Shown here one piece after another: positions 37,124 through 45,836 of a DNA stretch of 64,000 bases. Position numbers and translations under genes: made by a program. The notes below the pieces were generated by a model. It ran no database searches. It was not told the DNA's origin and saw only the letters and a list, made by a program, of their open reading frames with translations. Source of the DNA: Catellatospora sp. TT07R-123 (GTDB lineage: Bacteria > Actinomycetota > Actinomycetes > Mycobacteriales > Micromonosporaceae); NCBI RefSeq assembly GCF_018327705.1, contig NZ_BNEM01000001.1, positions 558,001-622,000 on the forward strand. The letters run 5' to 3'. Numbering within the stretch: position 1 is the stretch's first letter; each line of letters opens with the position of its first letter.

Positions 37124-38089
37124 ATGGGAAGCGGACGATGGTCCACCGACGTCTACGCCGCCGCGGCGGGCTACCGCTCGGCAACCGGCACGAGCGCGTT
37201 CGCCTACAGCGACTCCGGCGCGCGCACCGTGCACGACGCCCTCAACCCGCACGGTGTCACGGTGCGGGAGAGCCGCGACAGCGACCAGCACCCGCGGTCG
37301 ACGCCGATCGCGATCCTGTTCGATGTGACCGGGTCGATGGGCTCGGTGCCGCGCGTGCTGCAGACCAAACTGCCGGAACTGTTCGGCCTGCTGATCCGCA
37401 AGGGCTACTGCACCGACCCGCAGATCCTGTTCGGCGCGATCGGTGACGCCACCTGCGACCGGGCGCCGCTGCAGATCGGGCAGTTCGAGTCCGACAACCG
37501 CACCGACGACGACCTCGGCCGGATCCTGCTCGAAGGCGGTGGCGGCGGGCAGCGCACCGAGTCCTACGAACTCGCCATGTACTTCATGGCCCGCCACACC
37601 GCGCTCGACGCCGTCGCCCGCGGCCGGCGCGGCTACCTGTTCATCATCGGCGACGAGATGGCCTACCGGCAGGTCAAGCCCGGCGAGGTGCGCAAGGTCA
37701 TCGGCGACACGATCGGCGAACCGATCAGCACCGAGGCGATCGTCGCGGAGTTGCAGCGCAGCTACGACGTGTACTTCATCATGCCCGCCCAGGCGAGCTA
37801 CACCGGCGACGCCCAGATCCTCGGATTCTGGCGCGGGCTGCTCGGCCAGAACGTCATCGAACTCGACGACCTCGACGCCGTCTGCGAGACCATCGCCCTC
37901 ACCGTCGGACTCGGCGAGGACGCCACCGACCTGGACTCGGGCCTGGTCGACCTCACCGAGGCCGGGTCGGCGGCCAGCCCGACCGTCGGCAAGGCACTCG
38001 CCCCGCTGGGCAGGACCCGCGGCGCGCTGGTGCGCTCCGCGCTTCCCATCGGTTTCGGGGACCGGGCCACGCCGGTGACCCGGCTGTGA
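37124..38089 (+). CDS. vWA-domain protein
   Basis: A 321-residue soluble protein. AAGGAG precedes the ATG, ten bases after the kinase-like gene. The von Willebrand factor A domain spans about 60-275: the metal-ion-dependent adhesion motif is ILFDVTGSMG (Asp67, Thr69, Ser71), and GYLFIIGDEMAYRQVKPGEV supplies the later MIDAS Asp. The domain is followed by a short C-terminal tail. The first 55 residues (GSGRWSTDVYAAAAGYR, GARTVHDALNPHGVTVRESR) are conserved-looking but not recognised. Cytoplasmic vWA proteins usually assemble protein complexes, often with ATPases or kinases; here the natural partners are the kinase-like protein and the synthetase in the same operon. Confidence 0.85.
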   Translation: MGSGRWSTDVYAAAAGYRSATGTSAFAYSDSGARTVHDALNPHGVTVRESRDSDQHPRSTPIAILFDVTGSMGSVPRVLQTKLPELFGLLIRKGYCTDPQILFGAIGDATCDRAPLQIGQFESDNRTDDDLGRILLEGGGGGQRTESYELAMYFMARHTALDAVARGRRGYLFIIGDEMAYRQVKPGEVRKVIGDTIGEPISTEAIVAELQRSYDVYFIMPAQASYTGDAQILGFWRGLLGQNVIELDDLDAVCETIALTVGLGEDATDLDSGLVDLTEAGSAASPTVGKALAPLGRTRGALVRSALPIGFGDRATPVTRL

Positions 38090-39312
38090 CCGAACCCCGC
38101 CACGTCATCGTCGTCGACCTCGGCTACGGCGACGCCGGCAAGGGCACCATCGTGGACTGGCTCTGCGCGACCCGGCCGGTGAGCACCGTGATCCGGTTCA
38201 ACGGGGGCGCGCAGGCCGCCCACAACGTGGTGACGCCCGACGGGCGTCACCACACCTTCGCCCAGTTCGGCTCCGGCACCCTGCACGGCGTACGCACCCA
38301 CCTGTCCCGGTTCATGATGGTCGACCCGCTGGCGCTGGCCGCCGAGGCCGGACACCTCGTGCAACTGGGCGTGGCCGCGCCGTTCGAGCTGCTGACCGTC
38401 GACCGGCGGGCCCTGCTGACGACGCCGTGGCACCGGGCCGCCAACCGCCGCCGGGAAACCGCACGCGGCGGCGACCGGCACGGGTCGTGCGGCATGGGCG
38501 TCGGCGAGACCGCGGCGTTCGCGCTGGCCCACCCCGACCTCGCCGTACGCGCCGGCGACACCGACTCCCCGGTCGCGCTGGTGCGCAAGCTGGCGGCGGT
38601 CCGGGACGCGCTCACCGCCGAACTCGGCCCCCTCGACGCGCCGCCGGTCGCCGCCGTCGCCGAAACCTTCCAGGCGTTCGGGACCGCGGTCCGGCTCGTC
38701 TCCTCGTCCCGGCAGGCGCTGTCCGGCCCTTGCGTCTTCGAAGGGGCCCAGGGCGTGCTGCTGGACGAATGGCGCGGCTGGCACCCGTACACCACCTGGT
38801 CCACCACCACCTTCGACAACGCCGAGACGCTGCTGGCCGAGGACGGCGACAGCGACGCCCTGCGCCTGGGCGTCGTACGCACCTACACCACCCGCCACGG
38901 CGCCGGACCTCTGGTCACCGAGGATCCGCAGCTCACGGCGGCGCTTCCGGAGCGGCACAACGGCCACGGACCGTGGCAGGGCGCATGGCGGGCCGGACAC
39001 TTCGACGCCGTGGCCCACCGCTACGCCGTCGAGGTCTGCGGCGGCGTCGACGCGCTCGCCGTCACCCACACCGACGCGGCAGAACACCACGCGCTGAAGA
39101 TGTGCCTGTCGTACGGACGACTGGACCGGATCGCGCCCGGCGAGCGCGGCGACCTGGCGTACCAGGAGAAGCTCACCCAGACGTTGAGCACCGCCACCCC
39201 GGTCTACACCGGGCTCGGCGATGTCGCGGAAGTGCTCGGCGTTCCGGTCGCGGTCACCTCGTCCGGCCCGACCTGCGCAGACAAGAAGCAGTGGGCCACG
39301 CGGTCGCGGTGA
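38086..39312 (+). CDS. Divergent adenylosuccinate synthetase paralogue
   Basis: A 408-residue member of the PurA fold, which joins aspartate to IMP using GTP. The P-loop is DLGYGDAGKGTIVDWL against canonical WGDEGKGKIVD: the catalytic Asp is kept (Asp16) but the next Glu is Ala. FNGGAQAAHNVV replaces QGGNNAGHTV, keeping the catalytic His46. FEGAQGVLLD and RTYTTRHGAGPLVTE are recognisable, but the segment after LLD (EWRGWHPYTTWSTTTFDNAE) differs from DIDHGTYPFVTSSN and the IMP-loop IGNGVVVDP is LSRFMMVDP. It is thus probably not the housekeeping PurA but acts on another nucleotide or amino group acceptor. GTG start overlaps the vWA stop (GTGA). Last gene of the cassette. Confidence 0.85.
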   Translation: MTEPRHVIVVDLGYGDAGKGTIVDWLCATRPVSTVIRFNGGAQAAHNVVTPDGRHHTFAQFGSGTLHGVRTHLSRFMMVDPLALAAEAGHLVQLGVAAPFELLTVDRRALLTTPWHRAANRRRETARGGDRHGSCGMGVGETAAFALAHPDLAVRAGDTDSPVALVRKLAAVRDALTAELGPLDAPPVAAVAETFQAFGTAVRLVSSSRQALSGPCVFEGAQGVLLDEWRGWHPYTTWSTTTFDNAETLLAEDGDSDALRLGVVRTYTTRHGAGPLVTEDPQLTAALPERHNGHGPWQGAWRAGHFDAVAHRYAVEVCGGVDALAVTHTDAAEHHALKMCLSYGRLDRIAPGERGDLAYQEKLTQTLSTATPVYTGLGDVAEVLGVPVAVTSSGPTCADKKQWATRSR

Positions 39313-39332
39313 CCTGCCGCATCGTCGGCGGC

Positions 39333-39665
39333 CTACTCCGGCTCGTGCAGCGGCCACACCTCGACGACTCCGTGCGCGATCGCGCACGGAGTCGCGGACA
39401 CGGCTTCGATCGCCTCGTCCATCGAAGCGGCCTCGATGAGGGCGAACCCGGCCACCGGCAGTGCCGCGGACAGGAACGGACCCTGCTCGACGACCACGCC
39501 GGCGGCATCATGGTTTCTCACCTGAACGGGCGGGCCGGCGATCCCCGACTCGGCACCGGCCTCCCGCAGCCGCACCTCATGGGCATGCGCCCGATCGCGC
39601 AGCGCAGCGGCGGTCCGGTCGTATCCGGCCTGGTCGCCGTATCCGATGGTCACGAACTTCGCCAT
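39333..39665 (-). CDS. YCII-related (DGPF-domain) protein
   Basis: A 110-residue protein of the YciI-like ferredoxin-fold family: FVTIGYGDQAGYDRT at the start, GPPVQVRNHDAAGVVVEQGPF in the middle and GFALIEAASMDEAIEAVS near the end, where the family carries its conserved acidic site. Such proteins are often linked to sigma factors or small-molecule catabolism; no such gene is adjacent here. GGAAGG precedes the ATG. It is convergent with the synthetase gene, with only 20 bases between the stops. Confidence 0.85.
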   Translation of the reverse strand: MAKFVTIGYGDQAGYDRTAAALRDRAHAHEVRLREAGAESGIAGPPVQVRNHDAAGVVVEQGPFLSAALPVAGFALIEAASMDEAIEAVSATPCAIAHGVVEVWPLHEPE

Positions 39666-39892
39666 GGCGGGATCCTTCCGCGGCTGGGGTCACCAGGCGG
39701 TGACACATACCAGATCACCGGTCAGGCGGGCGGCGAAACCTGCGGAGCGGCGCATACGCCGTCGGACCGGGTCGTCGGTGTCGCCCGCCGTACCCGGGTG
39801 AGCGGTACTCCCCTGCACCCGCGTTCCACAGCACCCGGTTGAAGTTGGCGCCCCAGTCCTGCCGGCCACTGGAGCGGGCGCGGTGCCTCATG

Positions 39893-40294
39893 TCATGGTC
39901 GGGCAGCAGTCAAATCAGCCGAGCCCATCACACGATCAATGGTCACGACGACGACCACCCGGTTCGGGTTCGGTCTGGGCTCGCGATATCTGGCGGTGTA
40001 GCGGGCGACCGCGTCGGCTACCGCCGCGTGGTCAGTCTGCACTACGGCTCGGCCTTCCAGGGTCAGCCAGCTGGCACCGTCGACCTGGCACAGCGCCGCG
40101 TAGCCTTCACCTCTGATGTTGGCAACCTTTCGGCTCGAGCCGTCGCAGATGACCCGGGCGACATGCTCATCGGCGTCGTAGGTGAATCCCACCGGCACCA
40201 CGTGCGGGCTTCTGTCGGCGCGCAAGGTCGTCAACGTGGCCAGGTGCCGCCGTTCGACGAAATCCAGTGCCGCCGGGGTCAAGCGTGTCGTCAT
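39893..40294 (-). CDS. PPOX-class F420-type oxidoreductase
   Basis: A 133-residue split-barrel protein of the pyridoxamine-phosphate oxidase-like family. [20 protein letters not shown] is the typical start of the flavin/F420-binding barrel, and [31 protein letters not shown] and [18 protein letters not shown] follow in family order. Actinobacterial members of this size mostly bind coenzyme F420 and reduce or bind tetrapyrrole-like or xenobiotic substrates. ATG at 40294 or the GTG one codon before may be the start; GGAAGG lies upstream. Confidence 0.85.
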   Translation of the reverse strand: MTTRLTPAALDFVERRHLATLTTLRADRSPHVVPVGFTYDADEHVARVICDGSSRKVANIRGEGYAALCQVDGASWLTLEGRAVVQTDHAAVADAVARYTARYREPRPNPNRVVVVVTIDRVMGSADLTAARP

Positions 40295-40297
40295 CAC

Positions 40298-40799
40298 CCG
40301 CCCGCCTTCCTGCTGGCCGTGTTCGCGCCGCCCAGCTGCGCAGAATCGTTATCACGTTATACCGATGAGCGCTCAGCGGCCTGGAGGACGGCGCTACGGA
40401 CCCGCGCGCCTCACGCGGGCGGATGAGCAGCCGGGCGGCGACCGCATCGGCACAAATGGCGGCAAGCATGAAGTCGCTGTCGGGTCCGCTGCCGAGGGTT
40501 ACCTGCCGAGAACATGTGCATCGTGTCGCCCTACAAGGTCTCGCGAGTGTGGCCGGTGGGACTGCACCCCTCAGGCAATCCCACCGGCCGGGCTCGAACT
40601 GCCGCAACCCCTCGCGGCAGCGACCCCTCACATGCCATAACGCCGCGGACGGCGATGGGAAGCGGGCGTCGGCCCGATCGCCTGGGATCCGCCACCAGCG
40701 CGAAGTTGGCGATATGACGGGTCGCCGCCGGGAAGTTGTGGGATCAATGGGGGAGGCAAGCGGCGCCGGCAGCCGACCCGGCGATGCGAGGAGGCAGTC
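40298..40799. other. 500-base intergenic region with one strong hairpin
   Basis: Between the divergent PPOX and SDR genes. No convincing gene. An 11-bp stem (40551-40561 with 40579-40589) with a nested three-base pair is the only clear structure. Confidence 0.45.
40551..40589. terminator. Hairpin in PPOX-SDR intergenic region
   Basis: Perfect stem GGCCGGTGGGA/TCCCACCGGCC around a 17-base loop. It is not directly behind any gene, so it may end a small transcript or act as a leader structure for the SDR gene. Confidence 0.4.
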
Positions 40800-41549
40800 G
40801 TGGGACAGCTTGACGGTAAGACGGCGGTCGTCACCGGCGGCAGCACCGGCATAGGCCTGGCAGCCGCGAAACGGCTGGCCGAGCATGGGGCGCACGTCTT
40901 CATCATGGGTCGGCGTCCCGCACAGGTGGACGCGGCGGTGACCGCAATCGGTGACAGTGCCACCGGTATCACCGGCGACGTCACCTCAGACGCCGACCTT
41001 GACCGGCTCTACGATGCCGTACGTGCCCGCGGCCGCGGGCTTGACGTGGTGTTCGCCAATGCGGGCGGCGGCGAGTTCGCACCATTGGAGCAGGTCACGG
41101 CGCAGCACTTCGACACCACGTTCGGCCTGAACGTCAAAGCGCTGCTGTTCACCGTGCAGAAGGCGTTGCCGCTGCTCAACGACCCAGCCTCGGTGATCCT
41201 CACCGGCTCCACGGCCGGGTCGGCCGGTCAGCCGTCGTTCGGCGTATACGGGGCGTCGAAAGCAGCGGTCCGGTCGCTGGCCCGGACGTGGGCCGTGGAA
41301 CTCAAGGACCGGGGCGTACGCGTCAACACCCTGAGCCCCGGCCCGATCGAGACACCCGGTCTGAGCGGGCTGGCCGCCGGTGAGCAGCAGGCGCGGCAGC
41401 TCAGACAGGCGCTGATCGCCCAGGTTCCGCTGGGCCGGATGGGGCGGACCGAGGAGGTGGCCGACGCGGTGCTGTTCCTGGCATCCGGGCAGTCCAGCTT
41501 CATCACAGGCGCCGAACTGTTCGTCGACGGGGGCATGAACCAGGTCTGA
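40800..41549 (+). CDS. Short-chain dehydrogenase/reductase
   Basis: A 249-residue classical SDR: nucleotide-binding TGGSTGIG at about residues 12-19, GDVTSDADLDRL, NAGGGEF, the catalytic Ser in ILTGSTAGSAGQPSF and the YGASKAA (Tyr-xxx-Lys) pair, and a C-terminal FITGAELFVDGGMNQV. The Arg after strand 2 (MGRRPAQ) favours NADPH. GTG start with GAGGAGG upstream. Substrate unknown; closely related actinobacterial proteins are often called oxidoreductases of 3-oxoacyl-ACP reductase type. Confidence 0.92.
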   Translation: MGQLDGKTAVVTGGSTGIGLAAAKRLAEHGAHVFIMGRRPAQVDAAVTAIGDSATGITGDVTSDADLDRLYDAVRARGRGLDVVFANAGGGEFAPLEQVTAQHFDTTFGLNVKALLFTVQKALPLLNDPASVILTGSTAGSAGQPSFGVYGASKAAVRSLARTWAVELKDRGVRVNTLSPGPIETPGLSGLAAGEQQARQLRQALIAQVPLGRMGRTEEVADAVLFLASGQSSFITGAELFVDGGMNQV

Positions 41550-41729
41550 CCTGGGCCAGGAACAGGTCCACCATGGGCGGCCCGCCGCGGACACGCGTCG
41601 GCACTCATCGATTGCAGCGCCGGACGGCGCGTCACCGGGTGGGCCGGATCAGGCAGCCCTGCCCGACGGAGACGCGCCGCCGACCTGTCGGCTACTGAAG
41701 CCGATCCGGCGCAGCAATCTGTTGTGACG

Positions 41730-42149
41730 TCACGGTCGTGCCGGACGTGGGCGTGCCGACGACGGCTGACGCCTGCGGGGGCGGTGTCGGGTGGGGGCCG
41801 ATGCCAGCGCCTCAGCGGCACAACCCAGTGGCACCGGCTGCGCGAGCAGGTGTCCGACGCCGCACAGTCCGATGGTGGCGGCGACCGCGCGCGACGGGTT
41901 GACGACAGAGAAGGGGAGGCGGTGTCGGGCTGCCTGGCGGCGGCAGCCGATCACCGCCGCGATCCCGGCGGCGTCGATGAACGTGACCGCGGACATGTCC
42001 ATGGCCAGACTCGCGGCGGTGCGGGTGCGCAGCAACGCAGTGGTCACCTTGCCGAGCAGGTACGCGGTGGCGAGGTCGACCTCGCCCGCCACCAGCAGGC
42101 GTAGTTCTCCGGCGTGTACGCGCAGGCGGATGCGCAGTTCCTCTGGCAT
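41730..42149 (-). CDS. STAS-domain anti-anti-sigma factor-like protein lacking the target Ser
   Basis: A protein of about 139 residues. The STAS fold is clear: IRLRVHAGELRLLVAGEVDL, then SLAMDMSAVTFIDAAGIAAV. In anti-sigma-factor antagonists the loop reads IDSSG, whose Ser is phosphorylated by the anti-sigma kinase; here it is IDAAG, so it cannot be switched off that way and may bind its partner constitutively. The C-terminal 30 residues are a basic, disordered tail (RHRPRRRQPSSARPRPARP). The ATG at 42149 is chosen because the domain begins right there (MPEELRIRLRV); no strong ribosome-binding site is seen and an upstream start remains possible. It lies 68 bases downstream of the helicase gene on the same strand. 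Confidence 0.75.
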   Translation of the reverse strand: MPEELRIRLRVHAGELRLLVAGEVDLATAYLLGKVTTALLRTRTAASLAMDMSAVTFIDAAGIAAVIGCRRQAARHRLPFSVVNPSRAVAATIGLCGVGHLLAQPVPLGCAAEALASAPTRHRPRRRQPSSARPRPARP

Positions 42150-42217
42150 GACGACACCGCGTGTGGTGGCCGGTTCCGCTGTATTGGGGCTGGCTGTCCT
42201 GCGCCGCATCGGCGTGT

Positions 42218-43573
42218 TCAGCGTGGTCTCCGGTTGCGGCGGGCTCGGCGGGCCGGCTGCGCCGGGTCGGGGACGGAGGGACGGAAGGCGGGCAGCACGG
42301 CCGGGATGCCCGACGGCGTGCGCGCTCCGGTGATGCGGGTCAGCTCGTGGCCGTCGGGGCCCACCGACGTCGTCCGGGCTTTGACGCCGGCGGCGGCCAG
42401 CAGGCGGGTGGTGTCGCGGCGCTCGTGGTCGACGACGAGGGTGACGACGGTGCCGCTGCGCCCGGCGCGGGCGGTGCGGCCGCCGCGGTGCAGGTAGTCC
42501 TTGGCGTCGTTGGGCGGGTCGTAGTTGACGACGAGGTCGAGGTCGTCGATGTGGATGCCGCGGGCGGCCAGGTCGGTGGCGATCAGAGCGTTGACCGCGC
42601 CGGACTTGAACTGCTCGAGGATGCGGGTGCGCTGCGGCTGGCTCTTGCCGCCGTGCAGGGAGGCCGCGGTGACGCCGCTGGCCAGCAGCCGGTCGGCTAC
42701 GCGGTCGGCGCGGTGCTTGGTCTTGACGAACATGATGACCCGGCCGTCGCGGGCGCCGATGCGTGCGGTGGCTGCGTCCTTGTCGGCGGCGTCGACATGC
42801 AGCAGGTGGTGGTCCATCGTGGTGACCGCACCGGCGGGCGGGTCGACCGAGTGCCGGGCCGGGTCGGTCAGGAAGCGGCGGATCAGCCGGTCGACGTCGC
42901 CGTCCAGGGTGGCGGAGAACAGCATCCGCTGCCCGTCCGGCGCGGTCGCGGCCAGCAGCGCTGTGACCTGGGGAAGGAAGCCCATGTCGGCCATCTGGTC
43001 GGCCTCGTCGAGCACGGTGATCTCGACCCGGTCGAGCTTGCAGTCGCCGCGTTCGAGCAGGTCGTTGAGGCGGCCGGGGGTGGCGATGACGATTTCGGCG
43101 CCGGAGCGCAGCTGGTCGCTCTGCCGGCCCAGGGACAAACCGCCGACGACGGTGACGATGCGCAGGCTCAGCGCTTTGGCGTACGGGGCCAGCGCGGCGC
43201 TGACCTGGGCTGCCAGTTCCCGGGTGGGGAGGAGCACCAGGCCCAGCGGGCGGCGGGCCGCGGCCCGGCGGCCCGCCAGACGGGTCAGCATCGGCAGCCC
43301 GAAGGCGAGTGTCTTGCCCGAGCCGGTACGCGCACGGCCGAGCAGGTCACGCCCGGCGACTGCGTCGGGAACGGCGCGGGCCTGGATCGGTGTCGGCACG
43401 GTCAACCCTTGCGCGGCCAGGATGTCGATCAGCGCCGGATGCAGGGCCAGTTTCGCGAAGCTTTCCGCGTCTGGTCCAGTGGGCGGTCGTACCGGAGTGG
43501 GCACCGCCACGGCCGGCGTCTGCGAGGGCCGGCGCCTGCGGCGAACGGTCCGGAGAGGTACAGCTGTAGTCAA
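42218..43573 (-). CDS. DEAD-box RNA helicase
   Basis: A 451-residue helicase. In order: a Q motif with SFAKLALHPALIDILAAQG and PTPIQARAVP, motif I GRARTGSGKT, Ia PTRELAAQ, Ib TPGRL, motif II VLDEADQM, motif III SATLDG, and motifs IV-VI IMFVKTKHRAD, ATDLAARGIHIDDLD, HRGGRTARAG. No in-frame ATG or GTG precedes the Q motif at the right place; a TTG at 43573 with AAAGG eight bases upstream fits best. N-terminal and C-terminal tails are short and basic. It follows a cold-shock protein gene on the same strand (164-base gap), so the pair probably acts together to unfold RNA structures in the cold. Confidence 0.9.
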   Translation of the reverse strand: MTTAVPLRTVRRRRRPSQTPAVAVPTPVRPPTGPDAESFAKLALHPALIDILAAQGLTVPTPIQARAVPDAVAGRDLLGRARTGSGKTLAFGLPMLTRLAGRRAAARRPLGLVLLPTRELAAQVSAALAPYAKALSLRIVTVVGGLSLGRQSDQLRSGAEIVIATPGRLNDLLERGDCKLDRVEITVLDEADQMADMGFLPQVTALLAATAPDGQRMLFSATLDGDVDRLIRRFLTDPARHSVDPPAGAVTTMDHHLLHVDAADKDAATARIGARDGRVIMFVKTKHRADRVADRLLASGVTAASLHGGKSQPQRTRILEQFKSGAVNALIATDLAARGIHIDDLDLVVNYDPPNDAKDYLHRGGRTARAGRSGTVVTLVVDHERRDTTRLLAAAGVKARTTSVGPDGHELTRITGARTPSGIPAVLPAFRPSVPDPAQPARRARRNRRPR

Positions 43574-43737
43574 ATTGGAGCCTTTCGAAAGTCGGTGTGC
43601 AGCGCGGCAGCCCTCGACCCGTTTCGGGTCGGGCGACCGGCGGCGACTCGGTGGTGGCAACGCCCGGCCGGTCCGTGAATCGAATCGCGGCGCCGGGGAC
43701 TGCCCATTCGCAGGCCACGACGGACGTCGCGGTCGGC

Positions 43738-43941
43738 TCAGACGAGGCGTACGGCCTCGGCCTGCGGGCCCTTCGGGCCCTGCACGACGTCGAACTCAAC
43801 GCGCTCGTTCTCGCGCAGCTCGCGGTAGCCGTCGATCTGGATGACCGAGTGGTGGACGAAGACGTCAGCGGTGCCGCCGTCGACGGTGATGAAGCCGAAG
43901 CCCTTGTCGGCATTGAACCATTTCACGGTGCCGAATGCCAT
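43738..43941 (-). CDS. Cold-shock protein (CspA family)
   Basis: A 67-residue single cold-shock domain: [18 protein letters not shown] carries RNP-1, DVFVHHSVI carries RNP-2. It binds single-stranded RNA and DNA as an RNA chaperone. AAGGAG precedes the ATG. It differs from the second csp in this window (54282-54485) at about a third of positions. A helicase gene follows. The intergenic stretch upstream (to 44317) would hold a long structured leader, as is usual for cold-shock genes. Confidence 0.95.
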   Translation of the reverse strand: MAFGTVKWFNADKGFGFITVDGGTADVFVHHSVIQIDGYRELRENERVEFDVVQGPKGPQAEAVRLV

Positions 43942-44317
43942 GTGTGCTCCTTGAGGCAGGGGACCGCGCGCGCCGCGAGGCCCCGATGGGCCGTCTCGAG
44001 CAGCGGTAACCGCGGTAATCCGGGAGGAGAACCGACCCCGGAGAATGCCCCGGCGAGGTGGAAGGACCACAAACAGGAAACTGTCTCTTTACCATACACG
44101 CCCGGCGCGGTTATTGGAGGCACGCCGTCCCCGCAGCGGCTCGTCCGGACGCCGACAGCCACATTTGGCGCCGACCGCTGCAAAACGATACATTTGATCC
44201 GCAAGGCTCGCTCAGCGCCGGGCGTCGTCTCGACCTTCACGGGTAACGTAAGGGCTGCTCGGGCGCATCGAGCGCTGCGATCCGGCGGCGCGAGCACCGC
44301 AAGTCGTCGATCTTGGG
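43942..44317. other. Intergenic: csp leader and EAL-gene promoter region
   Basis: About 375 bases between divergent csp and EAL-DICT genes. It contains no recognisable gene. An AT-richer tract around 44080-44120 and 44160-44200 probably includes the promoters. Confidence 0.4.
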
Positions 44318-45622
44318 ATGTGGCGTGTGCACAGAGCCCTGGGGACGCAGCCGGACTCGGCCGGGTGGGCAGCCGGCCCGGCAGATTTCGAAGACCTTCT
44401 CGGCTGCCGTGCCGTTCAGCCTGTCTTCCAGCCCGTGGTCACGATCGCCGACGGGCGGGTCGCGGGATATGAGGCCCTCATTCGCGGCCCGGTCGGCACG
44501 GCCTTCCACTCCCCCGAAGTCCTGTTCCGCACCGCCGCGCAGCTGGGCCGCACCGCAGAACTCGACTGGATCGCGCGCTGCTCGGCGTTCCAGCACGCCC
44601 TGGACGCACACCTGCCCGCCTATCTGCCGCTGTTCGTCAACGTCGAGCCGGTGTCGATGCGTGCCGCCTGCCCGACGGATCTGACCGATCTGAACGAGCG
44701 GGCCTACCGAGAACTCCAGGTGGTAGTCGAGATCACCGAACGGCAGCTCGACCGCGATCCCGCGGCGCTGGTCGCCTCCATCGCGGGGCTGCGTGCCCGG
44801 TCGGCCCGCATAGCCCTCGACGACGTCGGGTCCAACCCCGCGACCCTCGCCACGCTGCCCCTGATCTCGCCGGAAGTGATCAAACTGGATCGCACCGTCG
44901 TGCAGGAGCGCACCACCGGCCGGGTCTCCCGCGTGGTCAACGCCGCACTGGCCGAGGCCGAACGCACCGGCGCGGTCATCCTCGCCGAGGGCATCGAGAC
45001 CGAACGGCACCTCGCCGTCGCCTCCTCCATGGGCGCGACCTTCGGCCAGGGCTGGTACTTCGGTCGGCCTGGCGCGCTGCCCGGCCATTTCCCCGGCCCG
45101 GGCCGGCCGCTCCCCCGGCTTGCGGTGAGCGGCGACGGGCCGAGCACTCCGTTCGAACACGCCCGCCAGCACCGGACCGCCCGGCCCACCACCAAGGAAC
45201 TGCTGATCCCCCTCAGCAGGCACATAGAGAGCCAGAGCCTCTCGCGCGAATCGGCCGTGCTGCTGTCTACTTTCCAGGACCTGCGGTACTTCCGGCAGGC
45301 CGAGGACCGCTACCGCAGGCTGGCGGGCCACGCGTTCCTGGTCGCCGCGTTCGGCGCGAACATGCCTGCCGAACCCTCACCCGGCGTACGCGGTGCCGCG
45401 CTGTCCGCCACCGATCCGCTCCTGCGCGAGTGGAACGTCATCGTGATCGGCACCTACTTCGCGTGCGCCCTGTTCGCCAGAGACCGCGGCCATCTGGGCA
45501 CCAGCGAGGGCGGCCGAGAGTTCGACGTCATCGTCAGCTACGACCGCGACCTCGTGATCGACGCCGCACGCACCCTCGTGCCAAGGCTGCGTCCGATCGC
45601 CGAGAGCCCGCCGCTGGCGTAG
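44318..45622 (+). CDS. EAL-domain (c-di-GMP phosphodiesterase-like) protein with DICT sensor
   Basis: A 434-residue soluble protein. The EAL domain covers about 25-255: VFQPVVTIADGRVAGYEALI has the signature as EALIRGP, followed by LFVNVEP, VVEITERQ, IALDDVGSNPATL, VIKLDRT, ILAEGIETE and GQGWYFGRP. The catalytic Glu, Asn, Asp-Asp, Lys-Leu-Asp and Glu residues all appear present, so activity is plausible. The C-terminal part (about 275-430, TKELLIPLSRHIESQS, REWNVIVIGTYFACALFARD, FDVIVSYDRDLVIDAARTLV) matches the DICT sensory domain often fused to EAL in actinobacteria and cyanobacteria and thought to sense light or redox-related signals. No GGDEF domain is present. Start at ATG 44318; ribosome-binding site weak. 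Confidence 0.9.
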   Translation: MWRVHRALGTQPDSAGWAAGPADFEDLLGCRAVQPVFQPVVTIADGRVAGYEALIRGPVGTAFHSPEVLFRTAAQLGRTAELDWIARCSAFQHALDAHLPAYLPLFVNVEPVSMRAACPTDLTDLNERAYRELQVVVEITERQLDRDPAALVASIAGLRARSARIALDDVGSNPATLATLPLISPEVIKLDRTVVQERTTGRVSRVVNAALAEAERTGAVILAEGIETERHLAVASSMGATFGQGWYFGRPGALPGHFPGPGRPLPRLAVSGDGPSTPFEHARQHRTARPTTKELLIPLSRHIESQSLSRESAVLLSTFQDLRYFRQAEDRYRRLAGHAFLVAAFGANMPAEPSPGVRGAALSATDPLLREWNVIVIGTYFACALFARDRGHLGTSEGGREFDVIVSYDRDLVIDAARTLVPRLRPIAESPPLA

Positions 45623-45836
45623 GCACCGGCGACGGCGAGCGCCTCGCGCCTGATCACCGGCTTCGGCACGGCCCTGGGCAGGGAGCTGCGGCCCAGCCGC
45701 GCGGCCACCCCGAGCAGCGGCGCCGTGCAGACGATCACCGACACCACCGCGAGCCCGGAGGCGATTGCGCAACTTTCGGCCGCGGGCCTACGCGTCATGC
45801 AGGTCTGATCCCGTCGTGCCGGACGGGGAACCGACG

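Noticed and set aside
40600-40640. A possible tRNA T-loop (CAGTTCGAGCCC on the reverse strand)
   Set aside because: The arms do not pair and no acceptor stem or anticodon arm can be placed.
45538-45798. A reverse-strand small membrane-like frame (ESCAIASGLAVVSVIVCTAP)
   Set aside because: It overlaps the end of the EAL-DICT gene by 85 bases and lacks a ribosome-binding site.
45623-45808. In-frame continuation after the EAL-DICT stop (LITGFGTALGRELRPSR and onward)
   Set aside because: It stays open for 61 codons after the TAG, but there is no start codon with a ribosome-binding site and the preceding DICT domain is already complete, so a read-through or fused tail is not supported.
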